Below, one piece after another: positions 15,825 through 24,822 of a stretch of DNA of 42,816 nucleotides; positions within the stretch are counted from its first letter, which is position 1; each line of letters begins with the position of its first letter. A program made the translations under genes and the position numbers. This DNA comes from Actinomycetes bacterium. GTDB lineage: Bacteria; Actinomycetota; Acidimicrobiia; Acidimicrobiales; JAJZXF01. The notes below the pieces were generated by a model that was not told the DNA's origin, did not search any database, and saw only the letters and a program-made list of their open reading frames with translations. The stretch lies in assembly GCA_021791755.1 (NCBI GenBank), contig JAJYWA010000009.1:1-42816 (forward strand). The letters are read 5' to 3'.

Positions 15825-16778
15825 TCAGCAGGCGTAGTCGCTGTCGTCGGGATGGCTGGACCATTGCGTCACCGTGACGGCGCCTCCGGTGAAGGACGTC
15901 TGTGCGCAGTTCGCCTGTGCGCCAGAGAGGTTCCGTGCTCCGGGAATCCAGTTGGGAATCTGGTACAACGGTCCCGATGCAGAGCTGGTGCCCCCGGTGA
16001 TGCTGTCCCACTGCAAGGCAGTCGAGTACGCCCCAACCACGGTCGCACCTGCAGTCTGTAGCCCCGCGATCATGCCTTGGAGGTCAGCGACGTTCATTGT
16101 CGTGTCCGACTGCCACGTGTTTGCCGTCTCCACGTCGAGCCACCACGGATAGCTCGCGGCCGTTCCCTCGACCGTGACAGGAGGCGACTGGTTGTTGATG
16201 GCCGCTGCGGCCGATCCAAGCCAGCTGGCGTCCTGAGCGGCTTTGTTGTAGCCGTACTGCCACGCGCAGGCGTCGGAGTTCTCACCGACCGTGTAGGCGC
16301 CACTCGAAAGCGTCACCGTCGTCGTTGTGCATGGTCCATACGGGTCGGTGCTCAACGACGAGGTGGGCCAGTCAGCGATCACGGTACCGTTGTATACATT
16401 GCCCGGATCGGCGGTGTTGACATATAGCGACGCTTTGGGCTGGCTAGTTCCACCGGTGGAGGATGCGACCGCCCAGTAGAGCTCGCTCTCGGTATAGCTC
16501 GGGTAGGACGAGGACGGCCCGAAGCAGGGATTGAGGTCGTTGGCGAGCCCGCCCGTCACGCCGACTATGCCGAATGCGGGGCTCGTCGGAAAGCTGCTGC
16601 CGCACTGCGGGTATGAAACGTCGTTGCCGGTCAGGGTGGCAGTCCCGCCGCCTCCGCCGCCGTGGCCGGTGGGCTTCGCAGCAAAGGCCGGGGTGGCACC
16701 GCCGACGACGAGCGCAGCGACGATGACTCCCTGTAGAGCGAAACCCACAACTCGCTGCCCGACTGTTCGCTTGCGCAT
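15825..16778 (-). CDS. Secreted glycoside hydrolase-like protein
   Basis: The 317-residue product begins with a Sec signal peptide: basic MRKRTVGQR, a hydrophobic core, and a likely cleavage site after PAFA at about residue 34. A Gly-rich linker (GHGGGGGG) follows. The mature part starts VSYPQCG, and includes the motif YPWWLDVETANTW with paired acidic residues, which recalls GH25/DUF1906-type TIM-barrel hydrolases found in actinobacterial secreted proteins. Several cysteines probably form disulfides. It stands alone on the minus strand in the accessory region. Substrate (cell wall?) is not evident, and activity is inferred only from the motif. Confidence 0.7.
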   Translation of the reverse strand: MRKRTVGQRVVGFALQGVIVAALVVGGATPAFAAKPTGHGGGGGGTATLTGNDVSYPQCGSSFPTSPAFGIVGVTGGLANDLNPCFGPSSSYPSYTESELYWAVASSTGGTSQPKASLYVNTADPGNVYNGTVIADWPTSSLSTDPYGPCTTTTVTLSSGAYTVGENSDACAWQYGYNKAAQDASWLGSAAAAINNQSPPVTVEGTAASYPWWLDVETANTWQSDTTMNVADLQGMIAGLQTAGATVVGAYSTALQWDSITGGTSSASGPLYQIPNWIPGARNLSGAQANCAQTSFTGGAVTVTQWSSHPDDSDYAC

Positions 16779-16962
16779 GGCCTGCGTCTCCTCTAGTAGT
16801 AAGGACCTGATCCAGGATACGCAATCTGGTGGCGCGGGAACAAGCCTGCGGCAGATAGCGGAGACTCGGTAGCTTTTCGCACCATCGATATGGCGGCGCT
16901 ACGTATCGTGGCGGTCTATAACGGAATATCTGCCGTGCAGTGATCACTGGAACTGGTCGTCG

Positions 16963-17199
16963 TCAAGGACGGCTGTCCTGGCCTCGGCGAACCAGATCAG
17001 CGGCTTCGAAGCGGCCAGCGTTGCGGAATCGTTGCTCGGATCGGATGATGGCGTCGTCGACATCGGAAGGATGCGGTCGAGCAATCTCGCGTCGGGCAGC
17101 AGCTGCGAGCAGAGCGCTTTGGTCCGTCGACCTCCGTCGTGCCACCTCGTCGATCTCGCGCACGAGCTCCTCGGGCAATGATGTCAGGATCTTGGACAT
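16963..17199 (-). CDS. Ribbon-helix-helix antitoxin-like protein, orphan
   Basis: The 78-residue protein starts MSKILTSLPEELVREIDEVA, the form of a CopG/VapB ribbon-helix-helix DNA-binding domain (beta strand, then helices). Such proteins repress their own operon and neutralise a toxin encoded immediately downstream. Here nothing PIN-like or RelE-like follows: the next open frames on the minus strand show no toxin motif before the secreted-protein gene. It therefore appears to be an orphan antitoxin whose toxin was lost, or a stand-alone regulator. ATG 17199 is the only good start. Confidence 0.7.
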   Translation of the reverse strand: MSKILTSLPEELVREIDEVARRRSTDQSALLAAAARREIARPHPSDVDDAIIRSEQRFRNAGRFEAADLVRRGQDSRP

Positions 17200-17688
17200 A
17201 CCAGCAGTATGACGTCTGGTACTGACAGAGGGCCTCTTGATCCTGGGTCGGACCGCCAGCCCGTTCGATCGCCGTGACGCGGGTGTGGATGTCCGAGAGC
17301 TGCCTCTTCGCAGTCGGGTAAGTCGTTACGCCGGGTTTCCCCTGGCCCAGGAGCATCTTCGTGGTCCTGGGTGCGTTCAGCTTCCCGATGACGAGGCACG
17401 AATTCGTGATCGCCAGCTATTGGGTCGGCGGAGCGACGAGCGGCCGCTCCCAGCTGTCGTCCCAAGCGGCCGCTCCCAGCTGGCAAGGACAGCCTGGCGT
17501 TCAGGTGAAGATACCTGCTGAGGACCTAGGGCTAATTCGGTTGTACCCGCATGGCGTACGTACCACACTGTTGTCGAGGGACGTAAGGAACGAGAGTGCA
17601 GTGAGGCTGGATTGTACAATAAGCGGATAGACTTTCAAAATAGATCCGGCCAATGTGCCCCCGATGCGATCACGACAGGAGGACGGAC
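17200..17688. other. Interval without a supported gene
   Basis: About 490 bp between the antitoxin-like gene and the DoxX-like gene. Frames are open but show no domain. It contains the palindrome TTGTACAA near 17613 and an 18-bp direct repeat listed separately. It may hold the DoxX promoter in its last 80 bp. Confidence 0.4.
17439..17482. repeat. 18-bp perfect direct repeat
   Basis: agcggccgctcccagctg is found at 17439-17456 and 17465-17482, eight bases apart. The repeat contains a short GCGGCCGC palindrome. No gene covers it, and its role is unknown. Confidence 0.85.
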
Positions 17689-18300
17689 ATGAGCCAGCTG
17701 CCAGATAGCCCGGCGCCGCCCGGGAGCTCCCCCAGTCAGCCAGCTGACGCCGCAGGCCGCGGGCAGGCGCCAGCTTGGCCAAAGGACGCCCTGCGAGTTG
17801 CATTTGGCGTGATCTGGGCGGTCGACGCCTCGCTGAAGTGGACCTCGGGGTTCCGCCAGGGCTACCTGGGCTACTTGACGTCAGCAGCGAAGGGCCAGCC
17901 AGCCTGGCTGCATCCGTGGTTCAGCTTCTGGATCGATATGCAGCGTTCGAGGGTCGACCTGTTTGTCTATCTGGTTGCGACGGTGGAGACGTTGATCGCC
18001 GTTGCTCTCGTGACGGGATTTGCGCGCAAGAGCACCTACATCGCCGCTGCGCTGTTCAGCTTCTTGATCTGGTCCACCGCCGAGGGATTCGGTGGACCGT
18101 ACACGTCCGGGTCCACCGATGTGGGTACGAGCATTATCTACGTCGTGGTGTTCCTCGGACTGCTGGCGCTGAACCTGTACGCGACCCCAGCTCGCTACAG
18201 CGTCGACTACTACCTGGAGAAACGGATCAACTGGTGGTGGAGGCTGGCAGAGGTGCGCCGTCCCCTTCCCCGTCCTCTGGATTCCTCTCTTGCCGCGTGA
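17689..18300 (+). CDS. DoxX-like membrane protein
   Basis: The 203-residue protein has a ~35-residue Pro/Ser-rich N-terminus, then four hydrophobic segments. ALRVAFGVIWAVDASLKW and the later LVATVETLIAVALVTGFARK fit the DoxX/DoxD-like family, which includes subunits of thiosulfate:quinone oxidoreductase and many proteins of unknown role. ATG 17689 is chosen because AGGAGGAC lies a few bases upstream; the frame extends back to 17653 without a ribosome site. No partner oxidoreductase gene adjoins it, so a respiratory function cannot be assigned. Confidence 0.8.
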   Translation: MSQLPDSPAPPGSSPSQPADAAGRGQAPAWPKDALRVAFGVIWAVDASLKWTSGFRQGYLGYLTSAAKGQPAWLHPWFSFWIDMQRSRVDLFVYLVATVETLIAVALVTGFARKSTYIAAALFSFLIWSTAEGFGGPYTSGSTDVGTSIIYVVVFLGLLALNLYATPARYSVDYYLEKRINWWWRLAEVRRPLPRPLDSSLAA

Positions 18301-18422
18301 TCTCTAGTGTATTCGCCGTTAGCGGCGGTCAACCTGGACGAGTCTTGTGGTCGCCGAGCCGGGCGTAGTCAGTATATAACTCAAGTTCAAGAGTGTAGGA
18401 GCCGATCATCCCGCCTATGGAA

Positions 18423-18452
18423 GTTGGGAAGGAACCGGTTGGGAAGGAACCG
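18423..18452. repeat. 15-bp perfect tandem duplication
   Basis: gttgggaaggaaccg occurs twice head to tail at 18423-18437 and 18438-18452, in the intergenic gap 30 bp upstream of the cyclic-di-GMP protein start. It may lie in that gene's 5' untranslated region. Confidence 0.9.
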
Positions 18453-18481
18453 GTTGGGCATCAGCCACACGGCGGGGTCAG

Positions 18482-21193
18482 TTGAAGATCAAGCTCAGCC
18501 AGCGCGCCTGGGTGGACCGCTGGAGGAAGGAGTGGCCCGAGCGCTCGGTGCGGGACCTCGAGGCTCACCTGTGGCCGTGGCGGTTGGTGCTGGTGATGGC
18601 TGCTGGCGTACTGGTGGAGGTGGACCGGGAGCCGGTCGATCTCTGGTTGCTCGCGATTGTCGTGGTGACGTACGCCAGCGCGTACGGCTTGCTCCGGGCG
18701 AGCAGGCTGAGGTGCCCGGCTTTCTGCCTGTTGTTGTTCTCGCTCGACTTGGCCGCGATCACGGCCGGGGTGGCGTTCTCCGGAGGTGCGCAGAGCCCGC
18801 TCGCCTTCTTGTACGTGTTCCCGGTAGCTGTCATGGCAGTTGCGCAGGGCTCCCTGGCCGCGGCGGTCCTCGGCACGCTGGCACTCGGGTCTTTTCTTGC
18901 AGTAGCCGGTCCGGGATTGCTGCTCTCGAGATCGCCGCGAGACGCCGTTGCGCTCTTCGTGGTCGTGTACGGGGTCGGGCTCCTTGTCGGCAAGGTGAAC
19001 GAGATCGTGGAAGGGACCGAGATGGAGCTTGCCAGGAGGCTTGCGGCGCTCCATGAGGGAATAGCTGGCATCGCCGGAGAGAGCTCGATCGCCGATCTGC
19101 TCGAGCAGAGCATCGCAATGGGTGTCGAGCTCACCGGCGCGCGTTACGGAGCCGTGGCTGTATGGGACGAGAATGGCGACCCGGTGCACTTCTTCACCGC
19201 GGGCATGGCCCCCGGGGAGGCTGCTCACCTCGGCAGCTCCCCGAGCGGGACCGGGCTTCTCGGTGTCGTGCGCGACGCGCCCGGACCGATTCGCCTGGCT
19301 GATCCGCGGCTCCATGCATCCGCTTCGGCGCTTCCGCGAGGACACCCGCCTCTCGGTGCGTTCCTCGGTGTTCCGATCCCTGCGCTGGGGAACTGGAAAG
19401 GCGCCTACTACCTGCTGCACAACCCCGGCCACCACGGGTTTGGCGCCGACGACGAGCGCCTCTGCGACATGCTGGCTGCCCACGTGGCATCTGCGGTCGT
19501 CATGCGGCGCCTCGCGGCGAGCCAGCGGGAGATGCACGACGGCCTTCTCGAGATGCTGGTGCAGATCAGCGACACCCGCGAGCATGCCCTCGCAGGTCAC
19601 TCGAAGCGCGTGAGCAGTTTCGCTCGCCTGCTCGGCGAGCGGGCGGGGCTTTCAGGCGATGAGCTCGAGCTCGTCGCGGCGGCTGGGCTGCTCCATGATC
19701 TCGGCAAGATCGGCGTACCCGACGGCATCCTTGGAAAACCGGGTCCGCTCGACGACGAGGAGCGGGTGGTGATGATGGCCCACTCAGCTCTCGGCGCGGC
19801 GATCGTCGCGCAGGCGGGACCGCTCGCTGGGGTGGCCTCCTACGTGCGCCATCACCACGAACGCTGGGACGGCGACGGGTATCCGGACGGACTGAGGGCA
19901 GAGCAGATACCTCTAGGCGCCCGGGTGGTCGCGCTTGCGGACACGCTCGACGCCATCACAGGCGACCGCCCTTACCGTGCGGCGCGCAGTGTCGAGGAAG
20001 CTGTCGCAGAGATCGAGCGCTGTTCCGGCGCTCAGTTCGATCCGCGCCTTGTCGAGATGTCGCGGGCCATAATAGAAGAAGAGAGATCGCAGCGAAGCGC
20101 AGATGGCCTCGCGGCCTCTGGCGACTCGGGCCGCATCAGCGAGAGCACGCCGACGCTGGCAGAGCTCCACAGCACTGTGCAGGTGGCGGGATGGAGGCTG
20201 TTCACCAGGCTCGCGAAGGAGCTGGACGTGCTGGTCGACCTGCCGGTCCTTGCCGAACGTGTTCTTGTGCTTCTCTGTTCGGACCTGGATGTGTCGGGAG
20301 CTGCGCTTGCCGTGTTGGAGGATGGAGGTGAGGCGCTCCGGATCGTCGCATGGCACGGAGAGCCCATGTTGTTGCCGGTTGGAACCGTGATGCCTCGAGG
20401 GTTGGGGCTCGGATGGGCCGCCGTCGAGTCGGCCGCGGCGCTGGCGGTCCCAGACGTCGGCAACGATCCCCGTTTTGCGGGCCAGGTAGGCATGGGCAGC
20501 GGCGCAGGGGCCTACATACCGCTTGTCGCTGGCGCGCGGGTAGAGGGTGTGCTCGTGCTCTACCGGCCTATCCCGCAGACCTTCGGAACGCAGGAGATGG
20601 CCTACCTGGAGGCTGTGGCGGCTCCGGTGGCGGAGATGATGGCCGTCTCGCGTCTGTACGGGGAGCTCGAGGAGATGGCGCGGACCGATCCTCTCACGCA
20701 GGCTGCGAACCGGGGCTACGGCCTTGAGCGGCTGGACGAGGCCTGCGCGCACGCAGCTCGCACAGGCCAGCCTTTCGCAGTCCTCATGCTGGATCTCGAT
20801 CAGTTCAAAGTGGTGAACGACAGCTTCGGGCATCAAGTCGGCGATTACGTGCTGCGTGAGGCCGTCTCGTGCTTGCGTGAAGACCTGAGGTCAGAGGATG
20901 TGCTTGTTCGTTATGGAGGCGACGAGTTCCTCGTGCTGGCGCTGGACACCACAGCCGGCGAGGTGGCTCAGCTGGTCCGCCGGATCAGCGCACATCACGG
21001 CAGGGTCATCGTGGCGGGCAAGACCGAGGTGCCATTGCCAGCCTGGTCTATCGGGTCGGCGCTCTGGCCGAATGACGGCTCGGACCCGGCGAACCTGATC
21101 CAGGTTGCCGACCGTCGCCTCTACGCGGGCAAGCAGAGCCGTTCGAACCCGCCAGCTCGCCAGAGATCGTCCAAGACGACGCTGGCTTCATAG
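18482..21193 (+). CDS. Membrane GAF / HD-GYP / GAF / GGDEF cyclic-di-GMP protein
   Basis: The 903-residue regulator joins opposite cyclic-di-GMP activities. Five or six membrane segments (about 30-170) are followed by a GAF-like domain (190-345), an HD-GYP phosphodiesterase domain (350-530) with HDLGK at 405-409 and HHHERWDGDGYP (457-468), a second GAF-like domain (575-725) and a GGDEF cyclase domain (730-890). The active motif YGGDEF (811-816) and a feedback I-site RxxD (803-806) five residues before it are intact. Both catalytic halves therefore look competent. The start is TTG 18482 with a weak GGGGT ribosome site. It is followed by a terminator-like hairpin. Confidence 0.93.
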   Translation: MKIKLSQRAWVDRWRKEWPERSVRDLEAHLWPWRLVLVMAAGVLVEVDREPVDLWLLAIVVVTYASAYGLLRASRLRCPAFCLLLFSLDLAAITAGVAFSGGAQSPLAFLYVFPVAVMAVAQGSLAAAVLGTLALGSFLAVAGPGLLLSRSPRDAVALFVVVYGVGLLVGKVNEIVEGTEMELARRLAALHEGIAGIAGESSIADLLEQSIAMGVELTGARYGAVAVWDENGDPVHFFTAGMAPGEAAHLGSSPSGTGLLGVVRDAPGPIRLADPRLHASASALPRGHPPLGAFLGVPIPALGNWKGAYYLLHNPGHHGFGADDERLCDMLAAHVASAVVMRRLAASQREMHDGLLEMLVQISDTREHALAGHSKRVSSFARLLGERAGLSGDELELVAAAGLLHDLGKIGVPDGILGKPGPLDDEERVVMMAHSALGAAIVAQAGPLAGVASYVRHHHERWDGDGYPDGLRAEQIPLGARVVALADTLDAITGDRPYRAARSVEEAVAEIERCSGAQFDPRLVEMSRAIIEEERSQRSADGLAASGDSGRISESTPTLAELHSTVQVAGWRLFTRLAKELDVLVDLPVLAERVLVLLCSDLDVSGAALAVLEDGGEALRIVAWHGEPMLLPVGTVMPRGLGLGWAAVESAAALAVPDVGNDPRFAGQVGMGSGAGAYIPLVAGARVEGVLVLYRPIPQTFGTQEMAYLEAVAAPVAEMMAVSRLYGELEEMARTDPLTQAANRGYGLERLDEACAHAARTGQPFAVLMLDLDQFKVVNDSFGHQVGDYVLREAVSCLREDLRSEDVLVRYGGDEFLVLALDTTAGEVAQLVRRISAHHGRVIVAGKTEVPLPAWSIGSALWPNDGSDPANLIQVADRRLYAGKQSRSNPPARQRSSKTTLAS

Positions 21194-21267
21194 CAGCTGC
21201 GCGCAGCCTTCTTCGACCATCCGCGGGCCCCGTCCGGCAGACCAGAGACCCTGTGCCTGTGCCGCGG

Positions 21268-21290
21268 GCGCCCGTCGTGGGGCGCTCTTT
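21268..21290 (+). terminator. Terminator-like hairpin after the cyclic-di-GMP gene
   Basis: GCGCCC (21268-21273) pairs with GGGCGC (21280-21285) around a six-base loop, followed by TCTTT. It lies 75 bp past the stop and just before the convergent nfuA-like gene ends, so it could serve the plus-strand gene. Confidence 0.5.
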
Positions 21291-21299
21291 CGGGCGAGA

Positions 21300-22013
21300 T
21301 TACTTCTTTGCTGGCTCGTAGTACGGGTTCTCGCCGAGGGAGTGGTCTGTTACGTCCATCACAGAGGTGACCTCGGGGACGGCGTCTCTGAGCGCCACCT
21401 CGATCCCCTGGCTGAGCGTTACCCTGGCAAGGCCACATCCCTGGCAGCCACCGCTCAGGCGCAGGTATGCGGTGCCGCCGTCCACTGCCACGAGGTCGGC
21501 GCGACCACCATGCGCGGCAATGTTAGGGTTAATATCCTGCTCGAGCACGGCCAATATTCTCCTTGCCACGTCACTCGTCAGGTCTGGCTCCGCCTCCCCG
21601 TCGAGAGAGGACGGGCGACCCGGTTCCCCTGTGCCGCCGGCTGACCGTACTGGCATCGACTGCGGCCGGTTGGGGTTGATGATGACCATGCCCTCGTCTT
21701 CGCCTTCCCCCGAGAGGTCAAGCTTTGCTCCCTGCAGCTTGCTGACGCTGGCGTCGGGGATGACGATCGTGAGCCCCTCGGCATCCTGGACTGCATCGTC
21801 TTCGCCGGCGTCCGAGATCGCCTGGAAGTACATGTCGTAGACGTAGGAGTCGCCGTTTACGCCGGATATCTCCAGCCAGAGGGCGAGTGTTTCGCCGTCG
21901 GGCTCGTCGGATCGTGCATCGAGCACGAGACTGCGGGCCTTCTCGCTGACTGTGATGACACTGCTGTTGTTCAAGTGGTCTGTTCCAGGCGCGTGCTGGG
22001 TATCGGTGGTCAC
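21300..22013 (-). CDS. nfuA: NfuA-like iron-sulfur cluster carrier
   Basis: The product has an N-terminal A-type-like domain (ITVSEKARSLVLDAR, then LWLEISGVNGDSYVYDMYFQ) without the A-type cysteines, a Gly/Ser-rich linker, and a C-terminal NifU/Nfu domain with the CxxC motif GGCQGCG. Such proteins deliver [4Fe-4S] clusters to client enzymes; aconitase and the radical SAM protein in this window are possible clients. The frame is open to 22916 but that part is antisense to the ATP-grasp gene. Candidate starts are GTG 22022, GTG 22013 and TTG 21974; 22013 gives 237 residues and a family-like MTTDTQ start. It is divergent from the ATP-grasp gene. Confidence 0.85.
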   Translation of the reverse strand: MTTDTQHAPGTDHLNNSSVITVSEKARSLVLDARSDEPDGETLALWLEISGVNGDSYVYDMYFQAISDAGEDDAVQDAEGLTIVIPDASVSKLQGAKLDLSGEGEDEGMVIINPNRPQSMPVRSAGGTGEPGRPSSLDGEAEPDLTSDVARRILAVLEQDINPNIAAHGGRADLVAVDGGTAYLRLSGGCQGCGLARVTLSQGIEVALRDAVPEVTSVMDVTDHSLGENPYYEPAKK

Positions 22014-22044
22014 GATGAACACTCTACTGCAGCAACGGGGCATT

Positions 22045-23337
22045 ATGGTCGTCGTGACGAGAGCTGTCCTGGTCGTCCCGTCGACCACGTACCGAGCTGA
22101 TGGCTTCTTTCGAGCAGCCGCATCTATGGGCATCGAGGTGGCGATAGCCAGCGATGCCGACCTGGCCATTGGGGCCATGCGGACAGCTGGGAGCCGAGCG
22201 AAGTCGGGCGCCCTAGGCGTCGTGAAGGTTTGTCTGGAAGATCCCGAGGGCGCGGCCGACGTCATCGAGAGGTTCGCGCGATCAACTCCCTTGGACGCTG
22301 TGGTCGGGGTCGACGAGCGCGCGGGTATGGTCGCCAACGCGGCCGCTATGCGTCTCGGCCTGCCGCACAATCCTCCCGGCGCGATCGCCGCCTCTCGAGA
22401 CAAGATCGCGATGCGTGCCGCAGCGGCTCGTGGTGGTATCAACCAGCCTGAGCTAAGGGTAGTGACGACCGTTGATGATGCTCGTGAGGCCGCTCGCTCC
22501 ATCGGCCTGCCATGCGTTGTCAAGCCCGCTTCGCTGTCGGGGAGCCGGGGCGTCATACGCGTCGACGAAGAGCGGGACCTGCCGGGAACGCTGGAGCGGG
22601 TGCGGAAGGTGCTCGCGGCTGCGGGAGAGGATCCTTGTAGTCCCGTGCTCCTGGAGAAGTTCGTGCCTGGAGCCGAGGTGGCGGTGGAAGGGATCCTCGA
22701 CGGCGGAAGGTTGCTGCCTATAGCGGTCTTCGACAAGCCTGATCCGCTGGACGGTCCGTACTTCGAGGAGACCCTGTACGTGACGCCGTCCCGCCACGAG
22801 CCGGCGGTCTTACGCCGGGTGCTCGACGCCGCGGAAGCGGCGGCGCTCGCCCTTGGCCTGGAGCGCGGGCCGGTCCACGCCGAGCTGCGCATCGACCGTG
22901 GGCAGCCGTTCTTCATCGAGCTGGCGGCGCGGTCGATCGGTGGTTACTGCTCCCGGTCGGTCGTCGCAGAGGGATCCTGGACGCTCGAAGAGCTCATCCT
23001 CTCGAACTCGCTCGGCTGGGAGCTTCCGTCCCTCCCGGAGGACTCAGCGCAGCTGGTGATCGGGGCCTCTGGGGTAATGATGATACCGATAGCGCGCTCG
23101 GGCGTGCTGCAGTCGGTCGAAGGGCTTGTTTCGGCGCGCTCTGTGCCCATGGTCACCGAGGTGACCATAGCCGTGCACTCAGGTCAGCCGGTCGTAGCGC
23201 TGCCGGAGGGTGATCGCTATCTAGGGTTCATCTTTGCTCGCGGCCCGAGTGCAGCCGAGGTGGAGGGAGCTATTCGCGATGCCTATGCTGAGCTGGACAT
23301 ACGTATTGTGGATGTTCCGGGGCCTATTGTGGAGTAG
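22045..23337 (+). CDS. ATP-grasp ligase, L-amino-acid-ligase-like
   Basis: The 430-residue ATP-grasp enzyme would join a carboxylate to an amine or thiol through an acyl phosphate. Seen are a pre-ATP-grasp N-terminus (TRAVLVVPSTTYRADG), the ATP-binding strands CVVKPASLSGSRGV, the clamp LLEKFVPGAEVAVEG and the magnesium-binding stretch HAELRIDRGQPFFIELAAR, followed by a C-terminal domain like those of L-amino acid ligases (ATP-grasp_4 plus LAL_C2). ATG 22045 precedes the conserved start; the frame is open back to 21952. Its stop is immediately followed by the radical SAM start (TAGATG). Substrates are unknown; a dipeptide-like product is inferred. Confidence 0.87.
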   Translation: MVVVTRAVLVVPSTTYRADGFFRAAASMGIEVAIASDADLAIGAMRTAGSRAKSGALGVVKVCLEDPEGAADVIERFARSTPLDAVVGVDERAGMVANAAAMRLGLPHNPPGAIAASRDKIAMRAAAARGGINQPELRVVTTVDDAREAARSIGLPCVVKPASLSGSRGVIRVDEERDLPGTLERVRKVLAAAGEDPCSPVLLEKFVPGAEVAVEGILDGGRLLPIAVFDKPDPLDGPYFEETLYVTPSRHEPAVLRRVLDAAEAAALALGLERGPVHAELRIDRGQPFFIELAARSIGGYCSRSVVAEGSWTLEELILSNSLGWELPSLPEDSAQLVIGASGVMMIPIARSGVLQSVEGLVSARSVPMVTEVTIAVHSGQPVVALPEGDRYLGFIFARGPSAAEVEGAIRDAYAELDIRIVDVPGPIVE

Positions 23338-24822
23338 ATGCGCGTACTTCTCGTTTCCACATATGAGCTCGGGCACCAACCACTGCATCTGGCGTCGCCT
23401 GCGGGAGTGCTTGCCCGCTCTGGTCATGAGGTCCGCGTCCTCGATCTCGCGGTCGAGTCCTGGAGCGAGGAGATCACGAAGTGGCCGCAGGCAGCAGCGT
23501 TCTCCGTGCCGATGCACACCGCGATGCGCCTTGCGACCGAAGCCGCACGCCATCTGCGCGAGAGCAGGCCCGGGCTTCCCGTCTGCTTCTACGGCTTGTA
23601 CGCTGCCCTCGGGGTGGATCCTGAGGTGCGAGGCGCGGCTGATCAGTTCATAGCGGGGGAGTACGAGCCGGCGCTGCTTTCCTGGGTTGACCGCTTGGCA
23701 TCAGCATCTCCGGTGATCGCCCCGCCGGGCTTGTCGTCGCCGGCCGGGGAGTTGTCAAGGACTCCCGACGCTGACCAGCGTCTGGGTGACAGATCGAGCG
23801 TGTATGGCCCGTCCGTCTCGCCTGTGACGACCGAGCTCGCCCGGCGCCACTTCGGCCCTCCCTCCCGTTCCGCGCTGCCCGCGCTGGATCGGTATGCACG
23901 CTTGCTGGTCAACGGCGAGGAGCGTCTTGCGGGCTATGTGGAGGCGAGCCATGGATGTGCGCACAGGTGCCGGCACTGCCCGGTTCCCGTCGTCTACGAC
24001 GGGCGTACCCGCCTCGTGGACCTCGATGTCGTCTGCGATGACGTCGAAAGCCTGGTTGCCATGGGTGCAGAGCACGTGAGCTTCGGCGATCCAGACTTCT
24101 TGAACGGTCCGCATCACGCTCGCCGTGTCGTGCGCGCGGTGCATGAGAGGTTCCCTGAGCTCACGTTCGACTTCACGGCCAAGGTGGAGCACATACTGCG
24201 CCACCGGAGCATGCTTGGCGAGATGGCCTCCTCGGGATGCCTGTTCGTCGTGTCGGCCTTCGAGTCCACCAACGACGGGATCCTCTCCATCCTGGACAAA
24301 GGGCACACTGTCGACGAAGAGGTCGAAGCCGTAGGGGCGTTGAGGGAGCACGGGATCGAGCCGCGGCCATCGTTCGTGCCGTTCACCCCTTGGACCGCGG
24401 TCGAAGACATGGTGGACCTCGTTGACTTCGTCGAGCGCAACGATCTTGTCTGGAGCGTCGATCCGGTCCAGTACAGCATCCGGCTTCTCATCCCGCCGGG
24501 CTCGTTGCTCCTGGAGGGTTCTGTGCTCGATGGGCGCCTGGGGCCGTTTGATGCGGAGCGCCTCGGCTACTCGTGGCAGGCCGAGGATCCGGCCCTCGAC
24601 GACCTGCAGGTTCGTCTTGCAGATATAGCTGGCGCGGCGGCCGCTGCTCTGGAGCCGGCGTCGGCCACCTTTGAATCGGTGCGAGAGGCCGTGCTCGCCG
24701 CGGCAGGGCTTCGTTACGAGCCCAGGGTTCACGGGGGCGGGCTCGGCAGGCCCCGCCTCAGCGAGCCATGGTTCTGCTGCGCCGAGCCCATGGAGTCCCA
24801 GCAGGCGAGCTGTAGCCGGTGA
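23338..24822 (+). CDS. Cobalamin-type radical SAM protein with CCAEP tail
   Basis: The 494-residue protein starts with a B12-binding-like Rossmann domain (MRVLLVSTYELGHQPL to about 150). A Ser/Pro-rich spacer follows, then the radical SAM core with the cluster motif CAHRCRHC (CX3CX2C) and GAEHVSFGDPDFLNG. The C-terminus carries EPWFCCAEP, the tail that defines the CUAEP/CCAEP-tail radical SAM (seleno)protein family, here in the all-cysteine form. Chemistry of the family is not known to me. It abuts the ATP-grasp gene and overlaps the cysteine-cluster gene by GTGA, so the three are probably translated together. Confidence 0.9.
   Translation: MRVLLVSTYELGHQPLHLASPAGVLARSGHEVRVLDLAVESWSEEITKWPQAAAFSVPMHTAMRLATEAARHLRESRPGLPVCFYGLYAALGVDPEVRGAADQFIAGEYEPALLSWVDRLASASPVIAPPGLSSPAGELSRTPDADQRLGDRSSVYGPSVSPVTTELARRHFGPPSRSALPALDRYARLLVNGEERLAGYVEASHGCAHRCRHCPVPVVYDGRTRLVDLDVVCDDVESLVAMGAEHVSFGDPDFLNGPHHARRVVRAVHERFPELTFDFTAKVEHILRHRSMLGEMASSGCLFVVSAFESTNDGILSILDKGHTVDEEVEAVGALREHGIEPRPSFVPFTPWTAVEDMVDLVDFVERNDLVWSVDPVQYSIRLLIPPGSLLLEGSVLDGRLGPFDAERLGYSWQAEDPALDDLQVRLADIAGAAAAALEPASATFESVREAVLAAAGLRYEPRVHGGGLGRPRLSEPWFCCAEPMESQQASCSR

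Noticed and set aside
22014-22916. Long minus-strand extension of the nfuA-like ORF
   Set aside because: It is antisense to the ATP-grasp gene and rich in Ser/Arg/Thr, with no domain.
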